Origin: Pinibacter soli
Lineage (GTDB): Bacteria > Bacteroidota > Bacteroidia > Chitinophagales > Chitinophagaceae
Direction of reading: 5' to 3'
Length of the DNA: 64,000 bases
Assembly: GCF_029961145.1 (NCBI RefSeq)
Contig: NZ_JASBRG010000007.1
Location: 2,770,189 to 2,834,188 of the forward strand
Each line of letters opens with the position of its first letter. The stretch's first letter is position 1. Under the pieces are notes generated by a model. The model did not search any database. It was given only the letters and a program-made list of their open reading frames with translations, and had not been told where the DNA came from. The position numbers were made by a program, and so were the translations under genes. Below are positions 1 to 8,146 of the stretch, one piece after another.

Positions 1-438
1 CCGCAAATGTATAAGCGTGTACTTATGGAAGGTCATGCCGCGGGTAATCACACGTTTAATCACCTCAATGGATGGAAGGTTGCAGAGAAAGAATATTTTG
101 ACAACATTGCCAAAGCAAAAGAGCTGATCGATTCTAATTTGTTTCGCCCGCCTTATGGACGCACCAGCAATTTTGCAGCAAAGCATTTAAAAGAAAAAGC
201 AGGATTTAACATCATTATGTGGTCAGTACTAAGTGGAGATTTTGATGTGGAGCTAAGTCCGGAACGTTGTCTTGACAATGTGATTAAAAACACAAAAGAG
301 GGAGACATCGTTGTATTTCATGATAGCGAGAAAGCGTTTAAACGATTGCGTTATGCATTGCCAAAAGTGTTGCAGTATTTTTCGCAAAAAGGATATTCAT
401 TTGAAAAAATCAGCATTCCAATTGTAGTTAGTAAATGA
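1..438 (+). CDS. Polysaccharide deacetylase (NodB fold), 5' end outside window
   Basis: The frame is open from base 1, so only the C-terminal part of about 145 residues is present. It would remove N- or O-acetyl groups from a cell-wall or capsular polysaccharide in a metal-dependent reaction. Visible NodB motifs are the metal-binding H-T-F-N-H (motif 2) near the start of the fragment, FRPPYG (motif 3) about 30 residues later, SGDFD, and VVFHDS near the end (the L/F-H of motif 5). The catalytic-base motif TFDD must lie upstream of the window. A strong terminator follows. Family assignment is firm; substrate and signal peptide cannot be judged from this fragment. Confidence 0.88.
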   Translation, partial: PQMYKRVLMEGHAAGNHTFNHLNGWKVAEKEYFDNIAKAKELIDSNLFRPPYGRTSNFAAKHLKEKAGFNIIMWSVLSGDFDVELSPERCLDNVIKNTKEGDIVVFHDSEKAFKRLRYALPKVLQYFSQKGYSFEKISIPIVVSK

Positions 439-477
439 GTTGGCGAGATAAAAAAAATATAGACTTCCCTAAAAAAA

Positions 478-511
478 TTTGGGCCGGGGTAGAAACCCTG
501 GCCCGTTTTTA
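478..511 (+). terminator. Rho-independent terminator after deacetylase gene
   Basis: A nine-pair stem (481-489 with 496-504, one G-U pair, six-base loop) is followed by five T. An A-run on the other side could make it work in both directions. The rest of the 439-740 gap is A+T-rich and shows nothing else except the TatD promoter candidate at its right end. Confidence 0.85.
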
Positions 512-728
512 ATCCGTACCCTATGAAAACTGATTTAAAGGTATAATATATTTTTTATTAATGCAAAGTAATTTCTCTTTCAATCCAATATTAAAAAATC
601 AATAAATCTTTGAAACACCTGATTTTGTTGGCAATTATTATACCGGATGTCCATTTTTTCATCTCATCTTTTCAAAAAATCATTATATACCCTATAAATA
701 ACTTATGTTATAATGACTTATAATTTCT

Positions 729-736
729 CAAATTTG
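729..736 (+). promoter_or_regulatory. Candidate -7 element for tatD, very close to the start codon
   Basis: CAAATTTG differs at one position from the Bacteroidota -7 consensus TAnnTTTG and ends only four bases before the ATG at 741. No convincing TTG -33 element is seen. If it is used, the transcript would start at or beside the start codon (leaderless). Confidence 0.4.
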
Positions 737-740
737 CACC

Positions 741-1505
741 ATGATTATCGATACCCATACACATTTATATAATACAGATTTCAATTCGGATATAGCAGAA
801 GTTATAGAGAGAGCTGAAAAAGAAGGCGTTCAAAAGTTTTACCTTCCCGCTATTGACAGCGAAACGCATGAGGCCATGATTGCCCTTGAAGACAGGTTTC
901 CCGGCAAATGCTATGCTATGATGGGTCTGCATCCATGCTCGATAAAGGAGAACTATAAAGAAGAGCTAGCCATTGCCGCTCAATGGTTTGAGAAAAGAAA
1001 ATTTGTTGCCGTTGGTGAAATCGGACTAGATCATTACTGGGATAAAACGTTCGCAAAAGAACAAGTGGAAGCCTTTCAAACCCAGATAGATTGGGCGTTT
1101 CAGTACAAACTACCCATTGTCATTCATACAAGAGATGCGATGCAGGAAACGATCAATATTGTGAAGGAGCGCCAAAACGGTTCATTGGCGGGCATTTTCC
1201 ATTGCTTCTCAGGAAGTTATGAGTCAGCAAAAGAAATTATCAAAGCAGGTTTCTATCTTGGCATCGGAGGTGTTTTGACTTACAAAAAAGCAAATCTACC
1301 CGAGGTCTTAGAAAAAATAGATCTGCAGCATATGGTGCTGGAAACCGATGCGCCTTATCTGACGCCGGTTCCGTTCCGTGGAAAAAGGAATGAAAGCAGC
1401 TACTTAAAATACATCGTGGAAAAGCTTGCCGAAGTGAAGCATACAACTGTAGAAGAAATTTGTTCGGTGACCACAGCGAACGCTCAAAAAATATTCGGTT
1501 TGTAA
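741..1505 (+). CDS. tatD: TatD family metal-dependent hydrolase / DNase
   Basis: A 254-residue TIM-barrel amidohydrolase of normal TatD length, probably a cytosolic 3'-5' exonuclease or DNase. Metal ligands are visible in order: H-T-H at residues 6-8, GEIGLD near 92, IHTRDA near 129, HCFSG near 154 and the terminal LETDAPYL near 200. The ATG at 741 places the HxH motif at its usual distance from the N-terminus. The gene sits alone upstream of the tRNA-Ser gene, whose promoter overlaps its stop codon. YcfH/TatD paralogues cannot be separated by eye. Confidence 0.93.
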   Translation: MIIDTHTHLYNTDFNSDIAEVIERAEKEGVQKFYLPAIDSETHEAMIALEDRFPGKCYAMMGLHPCSIKENYKEELAIAAQWFEKRKFVAVGEIGLDHYWDKTFAKEQVEAFQTQIDWAFQYKLPIVIHTRDAMQETINIVKERQNGSLAGIFHCFSGSYESAKEIIKAGFYLGIGGVLTYKKANLPEVLEKIDLQHMVLETDAPYLTPVPFRGKRNESSYLKYIVEKLAEVKHTTVEEICSVTTANAQKIFGL

Positions 1506-1525
1506 AAATTGAAATAGTACTTTTG
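1500..1525 (+). promoter_or_regulatory. Promoter of tRNA-Ser
   Basis: A perfect -7 element TACTTTTG lies at 1518-1525 and a TTG at 1500-1502 is spaced 15 bases upstream, slightly shorter than the usual 17-23. It ends 16 bases before the mature tRNA and overlaps the tatD stop codon. Confidence 0.6.
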
Positions 1526-1541
1526 CAACCCTTGCAAATCC

Positions 1542-1628
1542 GGAGACGTGTCCGAGTGGTTGAAGGAGCACGCCTGGAAAGTGTGTATACGGGAAACTGT
1601 ATCGCGAGTTCGAATCTCGCCGTCTCCG
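1542..1628 (+). tRNA. tRNA-Ser, anticodon GGA
   Basis: An 87-base cloverleaf. The acceptor stem 1542-1548 pairs perfectly with 1621-1627. The anticodon stem 1569-1573/1581-1585 encloses the loop CTGGAAA, giving anticodon GGA at 1576-1578, which reads UCC and UCU. A long variable arm (around 1586-1603), typical of class II tRNAs, and the T-loop TTCGAAT are present. The discriminator is G. CCA is not encoded. An attenuator-like terminator follows at once. Confidence 0.96.
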
Positions 1629-1632
1629 CTGA

Positions 1633-1670
1633 AAAAAGCCCCGCAAATTAAAATTTGCGGGGCTTTTTGT
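1633..1670 (+). terminator. Terminator after tRNA-Ser
   Basis: A perfect 17-base inverted repeat, aaaagccccgcaaatt with its complement, has G+C-rich pairs in the middle and A/T runs at both ends. It can therefore terminate in either direction. A close sequence relative follows the next gene at 3177. Confidence 0.9.
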
Positions 1671-1832
1671 TTTTTACGCCTATTTGGAAATTCACTTTTT
1701 ATAGTGACGGAAGTTTTATGCAATTATGAATTACGGCTGGAATCTACTAAGGCTTCGCTAAATTATCCTCTCTAAAACTTTTATTGAATTAAACACTCTT
1801 ACTATATTCAGGAAATAATTTCAAAGAGCCAT

Positions 1833-3167
1833 ATGAAAAAAGACGAAGAAAAAAATAATTCCGTTTCCCGCAGGGCGTTTATGGGCAATACTGCAAAAGT
1901 GATGGCAGGCTTTTTTATTCTGCCCAGGCATGTATTGGGCGGGAAAAGCAAGGCCGGATTTCTTTATACAGCACCTAGTGATATGATTAATCTCGGGCTG
2001 ATTGGAGGAGGTAAACAAGGTAAAATATTATCATCCTATTTCCTGCGAACAGAACAGATTCGCTTTGTGGCACTCAGTGAGGTGTTCAGTGCTAAATCAG
2101 AGCTTACGCTCAAACAGATTAAAGATACGTACACAAAGATGCCGCAGCTGGGCAACTATTCTGATATAGCGGTGTACAATGATTTTCGGGAATTGCTATC
2201 TCGTAAAGATGTAGATGCGGTAGTAATTGCCACACCTGATCACTGGCATGCAGCCATGGCAGTACGGGCAGCAGAAGCAGGAAAAGATATTTATTGCGAG
2301 AAGCCAATGGCCCTTACCATTAAAGAAGGAAGAGCCATGGTAAATGCTACACGTAAATATGATCGCGTATTTCAGACAGGAAGTATGCAGCGCTCCTGGC
2401 CAGAATTCAGACAAGCGGTGGAGCTTATTCGTAACGGCTACATCGGGGAGATTAAATCAGTAAAAGTGAATGTCGGTCCTCCCCCAAAACCGTATGATCT
2501 TCCTGCTGAACCTGTACCGGAAGGGCTGGACTGGAGCAAGTGGCTGGGGCCGAATGAAAAAGTGTCTGTGTACAATGCAGAGCTGGCGCCGCCTGTAACG
2601 AAAGATGTGTATCCAAATTGGCGCAACTACCTTGAATTTGGAGGTGGCATGGTGACTGACTGGGGCGCACATATGTTTGACATTGTTCAATGGGCTCTTG
2701 ATATGGACGGCAGTGGCCCGGTAGAAGTAATTGCCCCCGATGGTGGAGAACATCCATTCCTTACCTATAAATATGCCAACGGTATCATCATGACACACCA
2801 GAAATGGGAATGGAACAATGCCATTCATTTTATGGGTACTGAAGGAGAGATTAAAGTGCAACGTGGTAAACTGGAAACAAGTCCTGCATCGCTAAAAGAA
2901 AAAGTAATTGGCGATGCAGAGAAACATGTGTATCACAGCACGGATCATTACAAAGATTTCCTGAATGCAATGCGTAATAGAACCAAGCCTATCTGTGATG
3001 TGGAGATTGGTCAACGTACAGCAACTGTATGTAATATCGGCAACATAGCTTATCGTCTTAACCGAAAGTTGACTTGGGATCCCGTGAAGGAGCAATTTAA
3101 GAACGATGCAGAAGCCAATCTGTTAACAGGAAGACAGATGAATAAAACATGGGGAATACGTATTTAG
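1833..3167 (+). CDS. Gfo/Idh/MocA family oxidoreductase with Tat signal
   Basis: This 444-residue protein should be a periplasmic NAD(P)-dependent sugar or polyol dehydrogenase-like enzyme. A twin-arginine signal (SRRAFMG, residues 12-18) precedes a hydrophobic stretch. The Rossmann glycine motif GLIGGGKQG lies near residue 55. The family signature EKPMALT near 156 contains the conserved EKP lysine. The C-terminal part shows the usual WGAH/D segment (GAHMFDIVQW). Tat export is common for such proteins in Bacteroidota, since cofactor-bound proteins are exported folded. The gene is monocistronic, between two terminators. The substrate is unknown. Confidence 0.9.
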   Translation: MKKDEEKNNSVSRRAFMGNTAKVMAGFFILPRHVLGGKSKAGFLYTAPSDMINLGLIGGGKQGKILSSYFLRTEQIRFVALSEVFSAKSELTLKQIKDTYTKMPQLGNYSDIAVYNDFRELLSRKDVDAVVIATPDHWHAAMAVRAAEAGKDIYCEKPMALTIKEGRAMVNATRKYDRVFQTGSMQRSWPEFRQAVELIRNGYIGEIKSVKVNVGPPPKPYDLPAEPVPEGLDWSKWLGPNEKVSVYNAELAPPVTKDVYPNWRNYLEFGGGMVTDWGAHMFDIVQWALDMDGSGPVEVIAPDGGEHPFLTYKYANGIIMTHQKWEWNNAIHFMGTEGEIKVQRGKLETSPASLKEKVIGDAEKHVYHSTDHYKDFLNAMRNRTKPICDVEIGQRTATVCNIGNIAYRLNRKLTWDPVKEQFKNDAEANLLTGRQMNKTWGIRI

Positions 3168-3176
3168 GACACATAG

Positions 3177-3216
3177 AAAAGCCCCCGCAAACATTAATAT
3201 TTGAGGGGCTTTTTTG
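3177..3216 (+). terminator. Terminator after Gfo/Idh gene
   Basis: The nine-base arms aaaagcccc (3177-3185) and ggggctttt (3205-3213) run on into more T. The arms resemble those of the tRNA-Ser terminator. Confidence 0.85.
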
Positions 3217-3234
3217 TTATTGGGCCAAGCGGCA

Positions 3235-3498
3235 CCGTCATTGCGAGCCCTGGCAGAAAAAGGAATATTTGTTAATTGAACCAAAGACAGAAAATCACCA
3301 AGCGGGGCGAAGCAATCTCCGTGAAGTCCGCGGGATTGCTTCGCCACATTCGTTTTAATTGAAGGTTGCCTTTGCTTACTCGAGCATACCGTTAATGCAG
3401 TGGCTCGCAATGACGGCGCGGCTTGCGAGCCCGAAAGAGAAAGAATGTTTACTAATTGAAGCAAAGACAAACAATCAACAAGCGAGGCGAAGCAATCT
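3235..3498. repeat. REP-like palindromic element with imperfect tandem copy
   Basis: A perfect 15-base inverted repeat, ccgtcattgcgagcc at 3235-3249 and its complement at 3402-3416, bounds a 180-base unit. Inside it, ggcgaagcaatc at 3306-3317 pairs perfectly with 3334-3345. A second diverged copy of the left half runs 3422-3498, sharing gcgagccc, ttaattgaa.caaagaca and ggcgaagcaatct with the first. It fills most of the 3168-3541 gap. No coding sequence is supported here. Confidence 0.8.
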
Positions 3499-3541
3499 GC
3501 TCATTTGCGAATACAATCCTTTTGCTGAATGAACAATCTTC

Positions 3542-4243
3542 TCAGTCCACTCCCAAATCGTCGTGAATTTTCTTTTCCGGCGTAACCTCGTCTAACTCGA
3601 GCCCAATCTTGTCAGCAATAATTTGATTTATTACGGATTCAACTTCTTTTCTATTTACTCCATTTTCCTTAGTCAAGCTTGCATAATTAAGAGATAGTAC
3701 TTGCCGTGTAAAATCCCTCACTCGTGTGGGAGCAATAACTATACGCATTGGATTAAGCAGTTTCGAAATTAAAGACGTCCCAACAATACCTGCAACAGGA
3801 ATTAAAAGAGTCCATTTTCCATAATCGAAAAAAAAGATAAGAATAAGTGACAGACAAAGTCCGCCAAGAATAGATACAACACCAAAGGAGTTCAAGAAAA
3901 CTTGCAAGGATTTTGTCAGCACTAGTTTCGGAAATTCTAAATTATTGATAGTTGCAAAACGGAAATAAATTTCCCGCCTGTCATCACCCGGAAAAATGTC
4001 ATCGAGTGATGTATCTAATCTAAATTCTTGTTTCGAAAAATTAAAAGTATCAGCAAAAGATTGTCGCAACTGATAAAAAACAGCTTGAGATTTACATCTG
4101 TCACTGTACTTACCTTCCAGATGCCGCCAAACGGAATTGTGAAAGTCGTGTACCGTTATAATCTTTTCAGCTTCCTGGTCAGGAATATTTATGCCGAATG
4201 TTTTCTCAACTTCCATTAGTATTTCTACACTATCTAGCCCCAT
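3542..4243 (-). CDS. Membrane protein with split, permuted acyl-carrier-protein halves
   Basis: With the ATG at 4243 this is 233 residues. The N-terminus begins M-G-L-D-S-V-E-I and runs through FGINIPDQEAEKIITV, which matches the second half of an acyl carrier protein starting at the phosphopantetheine serine (here Ser5). Two membrane segments follow at about 119-139 and 143-162. The last 34 residues (INQIIADKIGLELDEVTPE then HDDLGVD) match the first half of an acyl carrier protein and stop just before the serine position. The frame stays open upstream to 4390, starting only at a TTG, but that extension has no ACP features. It may be a carrier in lipid or secondary metabolism; function is inferred. 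Confidence 0.7.
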   Translation of the reverse strand: MGLDSVEILMEVEKTFGINIPDQEAEKIITVHDFHNSVWRHLEGKYSDRCKSQAVFYQLRQSFADTFNFSKQEFRLDTSLDDIFPGDDRREIYFRFATINNLEFPKLVLTKSLQVFLNSFGVVSILGGLCLSLILIFFFDYGKWTLLIPVAGIVGTSLISKLLNPMRIVIAPTRVRDFTRQVLSLNYASLTKENGVNRKEVESVINQIIADKIGLELDEVTPEKKIHDDLGVD

Positions 4244-4591
4244 GTTTTTTTGTTTTATCAGAAATATCCAATTGGCAACCAATTCAAAAATACACGAAAC
4301 CGGCATTTCTCCAAACCTTGTGAACATTTGTCTCCATTTCATTTTAACAGGCCAACGCACCAGTTCTTCCAAACCCTGTTGCGACAACAAATACTCTCCT
4401 TCTGTGAACCAATTTGTTCCTTCAATCGTTTCCTTTTGTGCGGACTACATCACGTGGCCCAGTGATTTTTTGTAATCCCCTAACTGCCCCTTTATACAAT
4501 CAATAATTCGGTCATTCTCAATCAGCACAACCATGAAAAAATACACATCACTTTGTAGATACCACTGCATTATTAAATCTAACTCTATGTT
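4244..4591. other. Divergent intergenic region without a recognised gene
   Basis: This 348-base gap separates the ACP-like gene (left, minus) from the DUF2490 gene (right, plus). The left 147 bases are an in-frame upstream extension of the ACP-like frame and could be coding if a TTG start is used. I see no clear terminator, palindrome or -7 element. Confidence 0.5.
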
Positions 4592-5398
4592 ATGAACACA
4601 TACAAAAAGTGTGTACTCCTGTTTGTTAGTATAATCGCCAAACTGTGTGTACTGGCCCAGTCACCACCGCCATACACTATGGGCTTTATTCCAGCTTCTA
4701 TAGGAGAAACGGATATTTCTTTTCCCTTGTATGAGAAATGGCACCTGAGCGGGCAAGCAGATCTCCAGATCGTAACGCAGGGAGCTTATACAAACAAAAA
4801 CCCCTTTGCGTACGTGCAGCGCACGGTGTTCAGGCCATGGATCGTGTACTCTGGATTTAAGAATATGAAGCTATGGCTGGGTTATGCGCACAACAAAAAA
4901 TACGAAATAAAAGAAGCAGGCAATTATGAAACACTTGAGCAGCGCCTTATAATAATGGGAACTTATTCGCAAGTGATGCCGAAAGGAAGTCTCTTTGAGC
5001 AGGTGCGTTTTGAAACAAAATTCTTCGACGACAAGAATGGCGTTCACCAAACCGTACCCAGGCTCAGAGCAAGATTTGGTGTAAATCACTTTCTGGGTCA
5101 GCGTAGTACCACGCCCATTTTCCAGGCACCCAATATTTCTTACTATGCTGAGCTGATGCTCAAGTTTGCCTCGAAAGACTATGCAAAAGAAAACTTCGAC
5201 ATTTTCAGAATGTCTGTTTACTACAGTGCCGGCGTTACAAAGAACCTCCATTTCCTGGCGGGTATAATTGCACAAATGCAGTTGCGCACAAACGGCACCC
5301 AGTTTGATGTATACTACGGCCCTATTGCGTCGCTGCGTTACAGCATCAAACCAAAAGAACGGGAAACATTCGACAACGTTGACGGCGGAGCTGACTAA
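4592..5398 (+). CDS. DUF2490-type outer-membrane beta-barrel protein
   Basis: The protein has 268 residues with a signal peptide (hydrophobic 8-22, cleavage after VLA-Q). The mature part consists of alternating amphipathic strands with many aromatic residues, such as WIVYSGFKNMKLWLGYAH, LEQRLIIMG and FEQVRFETKFF. The pattern of a WxGY strand followed by a Q-R-L strand is typical of DUF2490 proteins, small predicted outer-membrane barrels of unknown function. A second, shorter DUF2490-like gene lies at 42382-43104. The ATG start fits the signal peptide. Confidence 0.75.
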   Translation: MNTYKKCVLLFVSIIAKLCVLAQSPPPYTMGFIPASIGETDISFPLYEKWHLSGQADLQIVTQGAYTNKNPFAYVQRTVFRPWIVYSGFKNMKLWLGYAHNKKYEIKEAGNYETLEQRLIIMGTYSQVMPKGSLFEQVRFETKFFDDKNGVHQTVPRLRARFGVNHFLGQRSTTPIFQAPNISYYAELMLKFASKDYAKENFDIFRMSVYYSAGVTKNLHFLAGIIAQMQLRTNGTQFDVYYGPIASLRYSIKPKERETFDNVDGGAD

Positions 5399-5575
5399 CC
5401 GCCCAAAAAAGATGCATTAACCAACGAACGGTAGTTATTGTAGCTATAAACAGTCTACCAATACAGAGGACTACCTCTTTCTAATTTCACAAAAAATAAA
5501 AACCTATATAACCCTTTGTCAGCAATAGTTTCAGCGTACATCAAAAAAAATATTTCATATTTCTTCGTTCAACAC

Positions 5576-5607
5576 TTGCATAACTCAAAAAAAGATTTCT
5601 ATTTTTG
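5576..5607 (+). promoter_or_regulatory. Bacteroidota-type promoter in front of a tiny unit
   Basis: TTG at 5576-5578, a 21-base spacer and TATTTTTG at 5600-5607 match the -33/-7 consensus for the primary sigma factor in Bacteroidota, making this the best two-element promoter in the window. Initiation would be expected near 5613. Confidence 0.65.
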
Positions 5608-5638
5608 CAGTGTTATAAAAATTAAAAACAGTAGAAAA

Positions 5639-5734
5639 ATGTCACGAATTCATTCAAATATATCATCAAAGCTTTGCTACGGCCAGGTGAAGGTGCTATG
5701 CATGAGCGGGATATTAAATGCTGTAAACAAGTAG
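5639..5734 (+). CDS. Putative 31-residue peptide or small RNA unit
   Basis: An ATG at 5639, about 25 bases after the predicted transcription start, opens a 31-residue frame (MSRIHSNISSKLCYGQ...) ending at 5734. It contains two cysteines and a lysine-rich end and has no recognised family. It lies between a good promoter (5576-5607) and a strong terminator (5755-5788), so the region is probably transcribed. Whether it is translated or a small RNA cannot be decided from one sequence. Confidence 0.35.
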   Translation: MSRIHSNISSKLCYGQVKVLCMSGILNAVNK

Positions 5735-5754
5735 ATAAAAAATACTAAGCATAC

Positions 5755-5788
5755 AAAAGCCCCGCTCAACAACAGCGGGGCTTTTGAT
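5755..5788 (+). terminator. Terminator of the tiny unit
   Basis: A perfect 12-base stem, aaaagccccgct (5755-5766) with agcggggctttt (5774-5785), has a seven-base loop and is followed by more A/T. Confidence 0.88.
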
Positions 5789-5799
5789 TTATAATCAAT

Positions 5800-5913
5800 A
5801 TGATATCACAACAATCGCATATTTCGATTTCGAAGCAGGTAGTGCGCAAGCAGCAGTACTGTTCTGTGCCTGTGTTTGGTAAGATGTGTACATATAATCG
5901 ATCGGGAGATTAA
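5800..5913 (+). CDS. Second putative tiny frame, 37 residues
   Basis: An ATG directly after the preceding terminator opens a 37-residue frame (MISQQSHISISKQVVRK...) that is basic and has two cysteines. It stops 20 bases before another strong terminator (5934-5973). No homologue is recognised and no clear promoter precedes it, so it may depend on read-through or be a non-coding transcript. Confidence 0.22.
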   Translation: MISQQSHISISKQVVRKQQYCSVPVFGKMCTYNRSGD

Positions 5914-5933
5914 TTTCTCTTTTTGCAAAGTGC

Positions 5934-5973
5934 AAAAGCCCGGTCGGTTTCGAAAACTGACCGGGCTTTTTTG
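5934..5973 (+). terminator. Strong hairpin terminator
   Basis: A 17-base stem (5934-5950 with 5954-5970) has one mismatch, a three-base loop and A/T runs at both ends. It lies between the second tiny frame and a repeat region and can act in both directions. Confidence 0.85.
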
Positions 5974-6000
5974 TTGCAGAATGGGTGGGCAAAAACGACA

Positions 6001-6110
6001 AATACGTGAATGGGGGAATGGTGAAACGTGAATGGGGCTGCGGAATAGTGGATGACGTGATTCACGACTAACGATTCACGATTGTCGATTCACAATTCAC
6101 GATCAACAGT
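6001..6110. repeat. Low-complexity word palindrome ('cgtgaatgg' / 'gattcacg')
   Basis: The left half repeats the word cgtgaatggg and its variants (6005-6040). The right half repeats gattcacgatt and its variants (6058-6103), the reverse-complement vocabulary. Related words occur at 34646-34690, 50851-50985 and 58569-58653. It lies directly upstream of the DinB-like gene. Confidence 0.65.
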
Positions 6111-6126
6111 TGAAAAATTAAATTTT

Positions 6127-6759
6127 ATGATAAACAATGTTATGAGCAGAATTAAGACAGAAATGTTCATCACATTCAATGAAGTGATGAAATGGTTCAA
6201 TGCAGATGAGAAGTTGCTGCATTACAAACCCGCAGATGGTGGCTGGAGTATTGCCGAAATACTCGAACATGTTTCCCTGACTAATTTCTATTTGCTGATA
6301 CTTATCCGAAAGGGTTCATTGAGGGCTTTGGAAAATTCAAGAGATAACAGCTATAAATCTCTGTTGGAAACGTATGAATTTGACTGGGACAAAATGCAAC
6401 TGATCGGCATGCCGGATGCTTTTAACTGGAGCCATCCTGAACATATGGAGCCAACAAATAAAACAGCATTGATTGACGTTCGCAGAGCAATCAAACATCA
6501 ATTAACACAATCTCTGTACTATCTGGATGAAATGAAAAACGGCGAAGGCATTATGCACAAAGCTCCGACGAGCGTTATCGGCATTGGAAAAATAGATGTG
6601 TATCACCACATTTACTTCCTGGTGCAACACGCGAAAAGACACTTGCTCCAAATAAAAGCAGCAAAGGAAGAGTTCGAAAGATCAAGGCAGTATAGCATTT
6701 CCAGCGATATTGTGAATGACATCTTGGAGAATAGATATGTCGCAGCAAATTTGAACTAG
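6127..6759 (+). CDS. DinB-like superfamily protein
   Basis: With the ATG at 6127 the protein has 210 residues and forms a predicted four-helix bundle. Recognisable DinB-family features are the segment GGWSIAEILEHV near residue 40 with its histidine, a mid-protein histidine region, and HAKRHLLQI near the C-terminus, which would supply the three metal-binding histidines. Members are often metal-dependent thiol transferases or hydrolases; the exact reaction is unknown. A longer frame from 6082 runs through repeat DNA, so the shorter start is chosen. A second DinB protein is at 16006. Confidence 0.8.
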   Translation: MINNVMSRIKTEMFITFNEVMKWFNADEKLLHYKPADGGWSIAEILEHVSLTNFYLLILIRKGSLRALENSRDNSYKSLLETYEFDWDKMQLIGMPDAFNWSHPEHMEPTNKTALIDVRRAIKHQLTQSLYYLDEMKNGEGIMHKAPTSVIGIGKIDVYHHIYFLVQHAKRHLLQIKAAKEEFERSRQYSISSDIVNDILENRYVAANLN

Positions 6760-6760
6760 G

Positions 6761-6895
6761 TGCTGTTAGTTGATAGCTGTTGGTTGCCACGCTTTATGTA
6801 CAAGCATTTCTGACAACCAGCAACTATCATTTAACAACCATTGATCAACAACTTCCATCTATAACTAATAACAAACAACTAACAACTCACTCCCA
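6761..6895. repeat. Low-complexity word palindrome ('gttagttgatagctgttgg')
   Basis: The left arm at 6765-6788 pairs imperfectly with 6812-6835, and the right side continues with further variants of caactaacaac up to 6890. It starts five bases after the DinB-like stop codon. The remainder of the 268-base gap up to 7027 shows nothing else. Confidence 0.65.
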
Positions 6896-7027
6896 TGCGT
6901 GTTCATGTAATGAAATAGCAACCAGGTGTAACGTCGCAAACGCCTTAGTTCTCCCAAAAGAGAAGGCTTTGTTGCGCGCCTAAAAAGATTATAAAATTTA
7001 TAGAAAGTAGAATTATTTACAAATTAC

Positions 7028-8116
7028 ATGGACAATTTATTCAGTCAGAAAATTATAAACGCTGATAGCGTATTTGCAGACTCATTCCTTGATGCGAAGA
7101 AACTTTTTTTGCATTGCTTCAATGCATTACCAAGCCTCAACTTTATTTCCGGCATTAATGGAGAAAAAGCTTTTAAGCAAATCACTGAGAAGTACAAGCA
7201 TCTTATCAAAGATATTCATCAGTACAAATATTATGCACCGAGAAAAAAGAATTATGAGTTTGATAAAACCATTGTAATTCTTACAAACAACTGCATACTT
7301 GAACTTGACGAAAACTATTCGGAAATCTTCTACGATGGGAAAGAACAAAATTTTGTTGACGAGATTACAGCTTTTATCAGGCAATTCAAAAGACGCCAAC
7401 GAAAACAACCGCTGGAGATCAACCTTGTTGTTCACAACGGCAGAAAGATGGAATTGCAGTCAATGGAAATAAAGAAGACCAATCTTGATCTCGATCTTTT
7501 TTATGAAGACGATTTTAAGCCAATTGATGAAATCATCAGGACAAGGCTCACCAAAAAGGATGATAAAGGCATCGTGCTTTTACATGGTTTGCCCGGCGCC
7601 GGTAAGACAACTTACTTACGTTATCTCGTTGGTAAAATAAAAAAGCCTGTGTTGTTTTTGTCGCCAAATCTTGCAGGCGACCTGATGGATCCGTCTTTCA
7701 TTGAATTGCTGATCGACAATCCCAACTCAGTATTGATTATTGAAGATGCAGAGAACATCATCATGGATAGAAAAACAAATAACAGCTCATCGGTTTCAAA
7801 CCTTTTGAATATCTCCGATGGATTGCTGGCAGATTTTCTAAACGTCCAGATCATTTGCACATTCAACAGTTCACTTACGTTAGTTGACAGTGCATTGATG
7901 CGTAAAGGTAGATTAATTGCCAAATATGAATTTGGCAAATTAAGTGTTGTAAAAGCACAACGCCTTAGCGATCATCTTGGCCACAACAAAACTATAACTG
8001 CACCAATGACTGTTGCAGAAATTTCAAATCCGAACGATCAGCAATTTGAAAGCAAACGTGTAGAGATAGTGGGCTTTCGCAGAAATGCTGCACGGGAGGA
8101 GTTATTGATGTGCTAA
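7028..8116 (+). CDS. AAA family ATPase
   Basis: The protein has 362 residues. The N-terminal 180 or so residues are unassigned. A single AAA module follows: Walker A GLPGAGKTT near 186-194, Walker B VLIIEDAE near 235, a sensor-1-like CTFNSS near 278 and an arginine-finger region MRKGR near 290. The spacing and the FRRNAAREEL-like tail resemble BCS1/katanin-type AAA proteins found singly in Bacteroidota. It has no signal peptide or membrane segment. It could be a remodelling ATPase; the partner is unknown and neighbours give no clue. Confidence 0.8.
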   Translation: MDNLFSQKIINADSVFADSFLDAKKLFLHCFNALPSLNFISGINGEKAFKQITEKYKHLIKDIHQYKYYAPRKKNYEFDKTIVILTNNCILELDENYSEIFYDGKEQNFVDEITAFIRQFKRRQRKQPLEINLVVHNGRKMELQSMEIKKTNLDLDLFYEDDFKPIDEIIRTRLTKKDDKGIVLLHGLPGAGKTTYLRYLVGKIKKPVLFLSPNLAGDLMDPSFIELLIDNPNSVLIIEDAENIIMDRKTNNSSSVSNLLNISDGLLADFLNVQIICTFNSSLTLVDSALMRKGRLIAKYEFGKLSVVKAQRLSDHLGHNKTITAPMTVAEISNPNDQQFESKRVEIVGFRRNAAREELLMC

Positions 8117-8146
8117 GATTCGGCTCAATCAAACTTGACGTAATAC

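Noticed and set aside
1460-1775. Several 60-80 codon frames over and around tRNA-Ser
   Set aside because: They overlap the tRNA and its terminator and have no family match.
5516-5734. 72-codon frame covering the first tiny unit
   Set aside because: It starts upstream of the good promoter at 5576-5607. Only the part from 5639 could be translated from that transcript.
6780-6983. 67-codon frame before the AAA ATPase
   Set aside because: It lies in the word palindrome and has no coding character.
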